Positions 23,601-30,531 of a DNA stretch of 64,000 nt are shown here, piece after piece. A program made the translations under genes and the position numbers. The first letter of the stretch is position 1. Each line of letters begins with the position of its first letter. A model generated the notes under the pieces. That model was not told the DNA's origin and ran no database searches. It saw nothing but the letters and a program-made list of their open reading frames with translations. The stretch comes from Flavobacteriales bacterium (lineage in GTDB: Bacteria > Bacteroidota > Bacteroidia > Flavobacteriales_F > PHOS-HE28): contig JACJZG010000005.1 of NCBI GenBank assembly GCA_020635715.1, forward strand, positions 62,001 through 126,000. The letters run 5' to 3'.

Positions 23601-26426
23601 TCACCTCACCCGCTGCCATACCGCCATGAAGGTGCCGATGAACAACAGGACGCACCCGATCCACAGGATGTTGATACCCGGGAAGACGATCGCCTGCATC
23701 ACCAGGAATTCGGACTCGGCCACGTTGATGCCGACAGCGATGCGCGGTCCCCCAGTAGCGGGGATCGGGCCACCATGTCCCATCGTCGGGCCCTGGTCGG
23801 TCGTCACCGTGGCGAGGCTGTACCGGATGCGCAAGGGTTCCAGTTCCGCTGACTTGCCCATCACCGGCTCCCCGTTCGCATAGATCACCAGCGGACGGGC
23901 CTCGAACCAGCGGTCCGGTCGGTAGAGGTCGCGGACCCGGAGCTGCGCGGCATATACCGTGTATTGATCACCGAGCATCCGCAGGGTAACACTATCGCGC
24001 ATGATGTACACGCTATCGATGATCGCCATCGCCGTGGGTGTGATGATCGAATCGCCCACATGCTTGTCATAGAGCCGGTCGGGCATCCAGGTGTCATCCG
24101 CGGTGTCGCTGGCGAGCGCGAGGTCCGCATAGCGCACGTGCGTGTACAGGTCGCGTTGTAGCCAGTGCTTCGTGCTCGGCTCGGCCACGTTCCCGAAGCG
24201 CGGGTTCAATTGCACGAAAGGTGCAAGACCGAAGAGGCGCTCGCCCGGGGCGCTGGAGCTCCAATCCTCGGTGTGCCACAATTCCCTGCGTGAGAAACGC
24301 TCCAGGGGTGTCCAATGCTTCGGCTGGTCCTCCAGGAAATACCGGCCCGCCGTGTGTGCCTCCTTCGCCTCGAAGAGCATGTCACCCACACGTACCGTGT
24401 CCCCGGTCGCATAGCTGCGCGGGACCGCGGCGAAGTAGTCCATGTCGTAGTACAGGTTCACACCCGTCTGCCGCTTGGAGGTATAATGCACATAGTGGTC
24501 GCCCATGCGCACCGTATCACCGCGGTAGAGCAGGATGTCCTCGCTGTTGCTGAAGCCTTCGTTCAGGAAGCGCAGGTCCATGTTGCGCGTGTTGCGGCTC
24601 ACTTCCTCCTGACGGCTCGTACTGATCAATGCGCCCAGCAATACAAGCCCGAATCCGACGTGTGCCACCGATGCGCCAGCGCTCTTCAATCTGCCCTTCA
24701 ACACCGAGGGGATGTACCACGCGTTCGCGATGATGGCGAAGGTGGTGGCGAAGAAGAGCGCGATCAAGGTCAGTTCGGACCAGGTGTACTTCAACAGGTA
24801 GACCCCGAGCGCCGTGATCCCGATGGCGACGAGGAAGGAGACCGCCAGCTGCTTCCGGAACTTCTTCATGTCCGTGTCCTTCCAGCGGAGGTATTGGCCG
24901 AACGCGATGAGGAAGGTGACGATGAAGGCGAAGGGGATCTGCCACTTATTGTAGTGGGCGATGGCCTCGCCCGGTGGCGCGAGCTTGGCATCGGCGAGGC
25001 CCTTGAAGAATGAACTGCCCGTGGTATCACCGATCCAACCGAAGACCTTGTCGAAGGGCTCCAGCAGCAGGTTGAAGACCGGCACGGAGGTGCTGAAGGT
25101 GATCTGCATCGCACTGAGCAACAGCACGAGCGATCCGATGAAGAGCCAGAATTCCCTCGACCACAGCGATTCCTCCGGCTCCTTGCTCGCGAAGCCCTGG
25201 CGGTAGGCGCTCACCAGCACGCCGATACTGACGGCCCCGAACAGCAGGATCGCCGGAACCTGCACCTGCAGGCCGACACCGATGCCCAGCAGGATCGTGG
25301 AGATGACGGCATAGAACCGGCGCTGACCCATGTCGGTGAGCAGCATCATCACGCTCAGGCCGATGTAGAAGAGCAGGAAGAGCAACAGGCCGGGCAGCAT
25401 GCCATCGCCGGTGAAGCTGTGCACGCTGGTGTCGCCAAGCACGCCGCTTCGTGTGAGGAAGGTGGAGTAGAGGACGAGGATGAAAGTGAAGAGCGTGAGC
25501 AGGAAGAGGCTGAAGAGCGCGGTGGGCTTGCGCTTGTTCACGATCATCAGGTGTCCTGCTGCAACAAGCGTGATCCATGGAACGAGCGAAGCGTTCTCCA
25601 CCGGGTCCCAGGCCCAGAAGCCGCCAAAGCTCAGCGCCTCGTAGGCCCAGGCACCACCCATGAGGATGCCGGTGCCAAGGATCATGATGCCGAAGAAGGT
25701 CCAGGGCAGGGCAGGAGCGATCCATCCGGTTCGGTCCTTGCGCCACAGCCCTGCCAGTGCGTAGGCGAAAGGCACGAGGGTGGATGCGAAGCCCAGGAAG
25801 AGGGTGGGCGGGTGGATCACCATCCAATAGTTCTGCAACAGGGGGTTCAAGCCACGGCCGTCCGCGAATTGTGGGATGGCACCGAGGTAGTTCGCCATGC
25901 CCGTCCACGGCAGACCGAGGTTCTCCGGCAGTTCACGGATCAAGAGGAAGGGGCTGCTGCCGATGCGCACATCACCGATGTACACGCCCAGGATCATGAT
26001 CGCGAGGAAGACCTGCACCGTCGCGAAGACCGTCATCACCGGGCCTTCCCAGTCCTTGGCACGCCACATCAAGATGTTCCCAAGGACCACATGCCAGAAG
26101 GTCCAGAGCAGGAAGGAGCCCTCCTGACCCTCCCAGAAGCAGCTGGCGATGTACTTCATCGGCATGGCCAGGTTGCTGTGCTTCCAGACGTAGTCGTACT
26201 CGAACCAGTGGTTGAAGAGCATGACGAAGAGCGTCACCACGATGCCCAGCACGGCGATCGAATGCAGTCGGAAACCCAGGCGGCCCAGGCGGGTCCATTC
26301 CACCTGGCCGGTGCGGGTGCCGTGGAAATAACCCGAAGTGGCCAGCAAGGCGCCCACCAGCGAGATCACCGCGAGGGCATGTCCCAACTGGCCCGCCCAG
26401 AGGTGTTCGCCGATGTATTCTGTCAT
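23601..26426 (-). CDS. ccmF: Cytochrome c haem lyase subunit CcmF
   Basis: A 941-residue polytopic protein, the large subunit of the System I haem ligation machinery that attaches haem delivered by holo-CcmE to apocytochrome c in the periplasm. It has about 13-15 membrane helices, and the tryptophan-rich WWD-type motif 'FGGFWAWDPVENASLVPW' at about residues 267-284. Conserved His residues occur around it ('HPPTLFLGF', 'AAGHLM'). It is longer than the E. coli protein (about 650) because of a large C-terminal periplasmic domain (about residues 610-900), as is usual in Bacteroidota. Lies 36 bp upstream of the antitoxin gene, same strand. Confidence 0.93.
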   Translation of the reverse strand: MTEYIGEHLWAGQLGHALAVISLVGALLATSGYFHGTRTGQVEWTRLGRLGFRLHSIAVLGIVVTLFVMLFNHWFEYDYVWKHSNLAMPMKYIASCFWEGQEGSFLLWTFWHVVLGNILMWRAKDWEGPVMTVFATVQVFLAIMILGVYIGDVRIGSSPFLLIRELPENLGLPWTGMANYLGAIPQFADGRGLNPLLQNYWMVIHPPTLFLGFASTLVPFAYALAGLWRKDRTGWIAPALPWTFFGIMILGTGILMGGAWAYEALSFGGFWAWDPVENASLVPWITLVAAGHLMIVNKRKPTALFSLFLLTLFTFILVLYSTFLTRSGVLGDTSVHSFTGDGMLPGLLLFLLFYIGLSVMMLLTDMGQRRFYAVISTILLGIGVGLQVQVPAILLFGAVSIGVLVSAYRQGFASKEPEESLWSREFWLFIGSLVLLLSAMQITFSTSVPVFNLLLEPFDKVFGWIGDTTGSSFFKGLADAKLAPPGEAIAHYNKWQIPFAFIVTFLIAFGQYLRWKDTDMKKFRKQLAVSFLVAIGITALGVYLLKYTWSELTLIALFFATTFAIIANAWYIPSVLKGRLKSAGASVAHVGFGLVLLGALISTSRQEEVSRNTRNMDLRFLNEGFSNSEDILLYRGDTVRMGDHYVHYTSKRQTGVNLYYDMDYFAAVPRSYATGDTVRVGDMLFEAKEAHTAGRYFLEDQPKHWTPLERFSRRELWHTEDWSSSAPGERLFGLAPFVQLNPRFGNVAEPSTKHWLQRDLYTHVRYADLALASDTADDTWMPDRLYDKHVGDSIITPTAMAIIDSVYIMRDSVTLRMLGDQYTVYAAQLRVRDLYRPDRWFEARPLVIYANGEPVMGKSAELEPLRIRYSLATVTTDQGPTMGHGGPIPATGGPRIAVGINVAESEFLVMQAIVFPGINILWIGCVLLFIGTFMAVWQRVR

Positions 26427-26474
26427 TGCGCTGCGTTCCTGTTCGAGGCTTTCAGTGGCAGGAGGCAGGCATTC

Positions 26475-26500
26475 ACTGCCAACTGCCTACTGCGAACTGG
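26475..26500. repeat. Dispersed heptamer (GGCAGTN-type) repeat
   Basis: Read on the minus strand this block contains CAGTTCGCAGTAGGCAGT, an 18-base exact match to 12936-12953 in the 128-bp tandem array. It lies in the short ccmE-ccmF gap and shows the same 7-base periodicity. Function unknown. Confidence 0.7.
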
Positions 26501-26509
26501 CCGCTGTCC

Positions 26510-26899
26510 CTACCCGGTCACCTTGTTCTCTTCGTTGTACTTGCTTGGGCACTTCATCAGCATATCACGCGCCTCGAACTCGCCGTTCTCATTCGCTTCA
26601 CCGATCAGTACCAGCCGTTCGCTACGTTCAAAGTCCTGTGGCTTGGCTTTAGCCAGATGCACTTTGCAGGTCTTTCCGTTGAGGTCGCGCATGGTGAAGG
26701 TGGTGAGGCTGGCGTTCAGGCTCGGCTCGTACACGATCTCCTGCGAACGGTCCAGGGTGCCCACCACGTGGTATTCCTTGCCCGGATGTTCCAAGGCCTG
26801 ATCGAGGTCGGCGTAGGTGCTGCTATCGTACAATGAACCGATCAACGCACCGACAGCGACGGCGATGATCACGATGGCGATGATATGCGAACGTTTCAT
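26510..26899 (-). CDS. ccmE: Cytochrome c maturation haem chaperone CcmE, Cys-type (CxxxY)
   Basis: A 129-residue membrane-anchored periplasmic OB-fold protein. The anchor helix is 'HIIAIVIIAVAVGALIGSLY' and the domain contains 'YHVVGTLDR', 'FTMRDLNGKTCKVHL' and 'VLIGEANENGEFEARDMLMK'. E. coli CcmE binds haem covalently through His in a HxxxY motif; here the equivalent site is 'CPSKY' (Cys117, Tyr121), the CxxxY variant known from some archaea and bacteria. Start is ATG 26899; the frame is open further upstream but only over the ccmD-like gene. Expected to pass haem from CcmC to CcmF. Confidence 0.9.
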   Translation of the reverse strand: MKRSHIIAIVIIAVAVGALIGSLYDSSTYADLDQALEHPGKEYHVVGTLDRSQEIVYEPSLNASLTTFTMRDLNGKTCKVHLAKAKPQDFERSERLVLIGEANENGEFEARDMLMKCPSKYNEENKVTG

Positions 26900-26913
26900 G
26901 ATCGATGTCGTTG

Positions 26914-27135
26914 TTACCGCTGCTTCTGCCGTTGGTCCTTCTCCAGACCGCTGATCCGACGATCCATGCGCCAGAGCCAGAAGCCGATGCCAAGGATGAT
27001 CACGGCGATCACCGCCACCACGACATTGATCTTGCCGTTGCCGTAAAGCGTGTTCTCCAGCCAGCTTGGCGCGGCGTTCTGTGCGTTCGCCACGACGGTC
27101 GTCAGCAGCAGGAAGAAGGAGAGGAGTGTTCTCAT
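26914..27135 (-). CDS. CcmD-like small membrane protein
   Basis: A 73-residue protein between ccmC and ccmE. From ATG 27135: signal-like 'MRTLLSFFLLLTTVVANAQ', a short periplasmic part, one membrane helix ('INVVVAVIAVIILGIGFWLW') and a charged cytoplasmic tail ('RMDRRISGLEKDQRQKQR'). Size, position and topology match the CcmD-family proteins of Bacteroidota, which in System I help release holo-CcmE from CcmC. An in-frame ATG at 27258 would add 41 residues and overlap the ccmC stop as ATGA; that extension is made by a 123-bp insertion that repeats the first codons. Confidence 0.8.
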   Translation of the reverse strand: MRTLLSFFLLLTTVVANAQNAAPSWLENTLYGNGKINVVVAVIAVIILGIGFWLWRMDRRISGLEKDQRQKQR

Positions 27136-27258
27136 CGGTGCCCTGCCTCCGCAGCGGTCTCCTGACGCAGGAAGGGACCCTGCGGCACGAGGTGGATGCG
27201 TCGCAGGGTCCTCGGTGAGAGACCCTGCGAAGGTTCGGAAGGAGAGGAGAGTTCTCAT
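27136..27258. repeat. 123-bp in-frame insertion flanked by a 22-bp duplication, with GACCCTGCG palindromes
   Basis: The minus-strand start ATGAGAAC-(T/A)-CTCCTCTCCTTC occurs twice, at 27258 and 27135, 123 bp (41 codons) apart. Between them lie GGACCCTGCG (27175-27184) and its exact inverse CGCAGGGTCC (27202-27211), plus a third copy at 27221-27229, able to form hairpins. The arrangement suggests insertion of a short palindromic element into the start of the ccmD-like gene with duplication of the target, leaving the original ATGA coupling to ccmC at 27258. Confidence 0.6.
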
Positions 27259-28247
27259 CGGTCCATCGCGGTTTCAAGGCGTGCGGCACGCACGCGCAGA
27301 TCGTACATCCAGGTTCCCAGCAGGATCCACCCCAGCACGGCCGGGTAGAAGATCACGCGCAGGCGATCGTCCAGGTCGAGGTCGCTGAAGCCGCTGTTGC
27401 CGCCGTTGCCGGGATGCAGGCTGTCGATGGCGTTGAGGCGCGGCACCACGAAGAGGAAGAGCACGAGCAGCACGAAAGCGAAGATGTTGTAGATCGCGGC
27501 GAGCCGGGCGCGCTTGTGCGCATCCTGCACGGATCCGCGCAAGACGAGGTAGGCCACGTAGATCAAGCCGGTGACCGCCGCACCGTTCAGCTTCACGTCG
27601 TTGGTCCAGAAGGCTCCCCAGGTGGCACGCGCCCATAAAGCACCGGTGATCAAGCCGAGCACACAGAACACCAGACCGATGCGCACCGCCATCTCCGCCG
27701 CGCGATCGCGGTCCAGGGAGTTGCTGCCGAGCACCTTGATGCTCTGGAACACCGAGATGCCCATCAGCACGATCATGGTGAACCACATGGGCACATGGAA
27801 GTGAAGGTTGCGGATGCTCTCGTACAGGATGCTGCGGTTGGGAAAGACGAACGCCTTGGCAGGCATCGTCTGTTCAGGACAGGTCTGAGCAGCGATCCCC
27901 GTTCCAAGTCCCTCGGTGAACAAGGCGCCTTGATAGACGAGACCATTCACCTCCAGATCGGTCAGGTTGGCCTTGAAGCCAACGGGCACATCGAACCGCG
28001 CTGTCAGGTGCGTTCCATCCAGAACGGCCACGGAACTGGCACAAACGGCCTGCCCCTCGTTCACGAGCCGCACCTTCACATCACCTCCGAATGCCGTGTT
28101 ATACCCGGTCACCGTCACGTCCACCGGCCCCGGAGCGATCCTATCTGGCGAGACATGAACCAAGGCCGGGGCCAAGGGGATCAACAGACCGGCGATGGAA
28201 GCGAACAACAAGAGCCCGATGCCCAGGAATTTCCACCAATTCCTCAT
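27255..28247 (-). CDS. ccmC: Haem exporter/handling protein CcmC with an N-terminal extracytoplasmic insert
   Basis: A 330-residue membrane protein. After the first helix ('FLGIGLLLFASIAGLLIPLA') there is a roughly 110-residue periplasmic beta-rich segment ('DRIAPGPVDVTVTGYNTAFG', 'LFTEGLGTGIAAQTCPEQT'), absent from the 240-residue E. coli CcmC. The CcmC core follows: 'IRNLHFHVPMWFTM' with the haem-ligand His, and the tryptophan-rich 'ARATWGAFWTNDVKLNGAAV' near residues 207-226. CcmC loads haem on CcmE. The stop overlaps an in-frame ATG of the ccmD-like frame. Confidence 0.9.
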   Translation of the reverse strand: MRNWWKFLGIGLLLFASIAGLLIPLAPALVHVSPDRIAPGPVDVTVTGYNTAFGGDVKVRLVNEGQAVCASSVAVLDGTHLTARFDVPVGFKANLTDLEVNGLVYQGALFTEGLGTGIAAQTCPEQTMPAKAFVFPNRSILYESIRNLHFHVPMWFTMIVLMGISVFQSIKVLGSNSLDRDRAAEMAVRIGLVFCVLGLITGALWARATWGAFWTNDVKLNGAAVTGLIYVAYLVLRGSVQDAHKRARLAAIYNIFAFVLLVLFLFVVPRLNAIDSLHPGNGGNSGFSDLDLDDRLRVIFYPAVLGWILLGTWMYDLRVRAARLETAMDR

Positions 28248-28335
28248 CGCAGCCGTTGGTTCATTTCATCGAAGCAGTGACATGCGTTCATCGCATTCCT
28301 CCAGACTTTCGGTTCCTCCGTGTTGAACCACATGC

Positions 28336-29004
28336 TCAGTCGCGCCAAAGGTACGGGAAGAGGATCCAGGCCAATGCTACGGTGATCACGTCCAGCAACA
28401 CCAATCCACCGAAGTAGGTGCTCGTCACGCTCCAGGCAACGCCGTCCAGGGCAAGCTTGCTCGCCCGCATCACCGTAAGCAGCAAGGGCAGCACCAGCGG
28501 GAAGCCGAGTATCGCCATCAATCCGATGCCGTTCCCCGCGCGTGCCGCGATCGCCGAGATCAAGGTAAGTACTGATGCGAAGCCGATCCCGCCCAATACA
28601 ACCGCCAGAACGAACTGCCCGAGGTCGGCTTCCACCAGCACATCGGTACCGAGCAGCAGGGTGTACACGAGCAGGCTCAGCAGGCTCAGCACCACCATCA
28701 CACCGCCGTTGTAGATGGCGCGTGCCAGGATGACGCTGCGGGGATCCACCAGGGTGTAGAGGTAGAGCTGGCGCCCTGCGTCCTCGCGCTGGAAGGAGCG
28801 CGTGAGCGCGTTGAAGGCCGCGAAGAGCAGGATGATCCAGAAGAGCGCGTTCCAGGTGGCGAGGCCAAGACCGCCCTTCACCGCGAGGTAGCAGACGTAC
28901 ACCGCGCTCACCACGTACAGCAGCATGCCCGCCCAGGCCGCCCGCTGCCGCAGGTCCAGGGCCATCTCCAAGCGCAATAGGGCCGCTATCTCCGCCGGTT
29001 CCAC
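28336..29004 (-). CDS. ccmB: Haem exporter subunit CcmB
   Basis: A 222-residue polytopic protein with six hydrophobic segments. 'RLEMALDLRQRAAWAGMLLY' and 'FNALTRSFQREDAGRQLYLY' are recognisable CcmB blocks, as is the 'NGIGLMAILGFPLVLPLLL' helix. CcmB partners the ATPase CcmA in the CcmABCD complex that frees holo-CcmE. No ccmA lies in the window, so it must be elsewhere. The start is GTG 29004. The 88-bp gap to ccmC contains no gene. Confidence 0.88.
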   Translation of the reverse strand: MEPAEIAALLRLEMALDLRQRAAWAGMLLYVVSAVYVCYLAVKGGLGLATWNALFWIILLFAAFNALTRSFQREDAGRQLYLYTLVDPRSVILARAIYNGGVMVVLSLLSLLVYTLLLGTDVLVEADLGQFVLAVVLGGIGFASVLTLISAIAARAGNGIGLMAILGFPLVLPLLLTVMRASKLALDGVAWSVTSTYFGGLVLLDVITVALAWILFPYLWRD

Positions 29005-29143
29005 GGGGCGAAGGTAGGCGGGGCGTCCACCAAGTTGGGGAAGAGCGTCCCCGCTCTCCGGGCCTGTTCCAATGGGTCAAGAAGCTGAGGAACAGATCGT
29101 TCCATTGCGAGGCATGCCGATCGCCAAGGGCTTCCCAAACCCA

Positions 29144-29731
29144 ATGACCATGACGACCCCAATGACATCCATCCGATCGATCGGTGCCGGCACCTTTCTC
29201 CTGCTCGGGGCCTGCTGTTTCGTGCAATGCAGCAGCAGTGAACACGATCCCGCCACCGGCACCATGGAACACCGTGGCGAACACGCCGATGGCAGCATGG
29301 ACCCCGTGACCGGCGCTGAATTGAACAAGGAGGTGAATGCGACCTATGCCGAACACGACGCGACGGTGCACGGCAACGATCCCGCTCGTACGGTCAACAC
29401 CACCACGGTGATCATGTACACACCGGCCAAGGAACGCATGATGGCCACGAACGATATGCGCGGGTTGCGAGGTCTGTTGATGGCTGATCTGGAAGCGGTG
29501 CGCGCCCGCTTGAACGATGGTGCGCGCCCGGAAGCAGCGCGCGAAGCGGATAAAGCACTGGCCGCCGATCTGGCCCAAGGTCTGGAACGTGTGGACCGCG
29601 CGTTGACCGCGTTGGGAGAGGCGAACGATGCCACCTGGAGCTCCATGCGCGATGCGCAGTTGAGGGAAGTGGCCGAAGTGCGCTCATGGATGGCCGACTA
29701 CCGGGCCAAGGATGACTGGACGATGAAGTGA
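29144..29731 (+). CDS. Putative lipoprotein of unknown function
   Basis: A 195-residue protein from ATG 29144 (alternatives: ATG 29162, or an upstream in-frame GTG/ATG region). Signal and lipobox are 'GTFLLLGACC', so Cys24 would be lipidated. A low-complexity acidic/His region follows ('SSEHDPATGTMEHRGEHADG'), then a helical C-terminal half rich in Ala/Arg/Glu ('LMADLEAVRARLNDGARPEA'). I do not recognise a family. It is divergent from ccmB and ends four bases before an 18-bp inverted repeat. Confidence 0.65.
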   Translation: MTMTTPMTSIRSIGAGTFLLLGACCFVQCSSSEHDPATGTMEHRGEHADGSMDPVTGAELNKEVNATYAEHDATVHGNDPARTVNTTTVIMYTPAKERMMATNDMRGLRGLLMADLEAVRARLNDGARPEAAREADKALAADLAQGLERVDRALTALGEANDATWSSMRDAQLREVAEVRSWMADYRAKDDWTMK

Positions 29732-29734
29732 CCA

Positions 29735-29800
29735 TCGGCGGTGGCTGCGACCATTGGTGAAGGTGCGCCTTGAGTACCTGGTTGGTCGCAGCACCGCCGA
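29735..29800 (+). repeat. Long inverted repeat after the lipoprotein gene
   Basis: The arm 29735-29753 (TCGGCGGTGGCTGCGACCA) pairs with 29783-29800 (TGGTCGCAGCACCGCCGA) with a single bulge and a 29-nt loop. It begins three bases after the stop at 29731. It has no T-run, so it is either a processing/stability hairpin or a repeat relic rather than a classic intrinsic terminator. Confidence 0.6.
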
Positions 29801-29852
29801 CCCACGCGAATGAACGAGTCCCTGCCGTTGAACTCATGATAACGTTCGACCC

Positions 29853-30437
29853 ATGCGCACTGCACTGCTCCTGCAGGGCTTGCTGCTCTTCGCCCCATCA
29901 CAGGCCCAACTCTTCGACCTGGGTGTGAAGGGGGGCGTCAATCAGGACGACCTGCGGACCAACTATTCCCACAGCGCATTGGTCGGTGGACATGCCGGCG
30001 TCTTCGCCCGGGTGAAGCCACCGATCCTGCCCGGTGTGCAAGGCGAAGTCCTCGTGACCAGCTTGGGCAGCCGTGTTTCGGTGGAAGGATTCCGGGCGGA
30101 TCTCCGCACCGCCGCGGTGCAGCTCCCGTTATTCATGGTCCTGTCGCTTGGACCGTTGGAGCTGCACGCGGGAGCCTACTACGACCGATACCTGACCAAG
30201 GAGTTCCACATCGACCAGTCCATCGACCTAGGTGACGCCAGCTTGAGCGTGAACGACCTGGCCGATGATGGCTACGGGCTGCTCGGTGGGGCTGGTCTTC
30301 GGCTCGGACATTTCTACGCCGGTGCCCGCTACCTGCACGGTCTTCAAGACCTGGGCGCCGCCGAACTTCTCCGCGGCGTGCGCAGCCAGCAGGTCCAGGT
30401 GTACATCGGCTTCGGTTTGTTCAAGGCGCCCGACTGA
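29853..30437 (+). CDS. PorT-like outer-membrane beta-barrel protein
   Basis: A 194-residue protein: signal peptide 'MRTALLLQGLLLFAPSQAQ', then alternating amphipathic strands starting 'FDLGVKGGVNQDDLRTNYSH' and 'GGHAGVFARVKPP', with turns and ending 'QVQVYIGFGLF' (terminal aromatic). The pattern 'lGvKGGvN' at the start and eight-strand length fit the PorT/OmpW-like 'outer membrane beta-barrel' family, common and uncharacterised in Bacteroidota. Whether it is related in function to PorT of the T9SS cannot be said. Convergent with the PspC gene. Confidence 0.8.
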   Translation: MRTALLLQGLLLFAPSQAQLFDLGVKGGVNQDDLRTNYSHSALVGGHAGVFARVKPPILPGVQGEVLVTSLGSRVSVEGFRADLRTAAVQLPLFMVLSLGPLELHAGAYYDRYLTKEFHIDQSIDLGDASLSVNDLADDGYGLLGGAGLRLGHFYAGARYLHGLQDLGAAELLRGVRSQQVQVYIGFGLFKAPD

Positions 30438-30444
30438 TGGAACG

Positions 30445-30529
30445 AAGCCGCCCCGTCCCACCGCGTGGAACAGGGCGCAACCCGGTCCTGACAACCCCTC
30501 GTCGCTGCCGGGTCCCTACGGGGCGGCTT
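30445..30529. terminator. Candidate bidirectional terminator between convergent genes
   Basis: A perfect 12-bp inverted repeat, AAGCCGCCCCGT (30445-30456) and ACGGGGCGGCTT (30518-30529), encloses a 61-nt loop with a smaller inner ACCCGG/CCGGGT stem. A TTT follows on the plus strand. It separates the barrel gene from the end of the PspC gene. The long loop makes a standard intrinsic terminator less certain. Confidence 0.5.
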
Positions 30530-30531
30530 TA

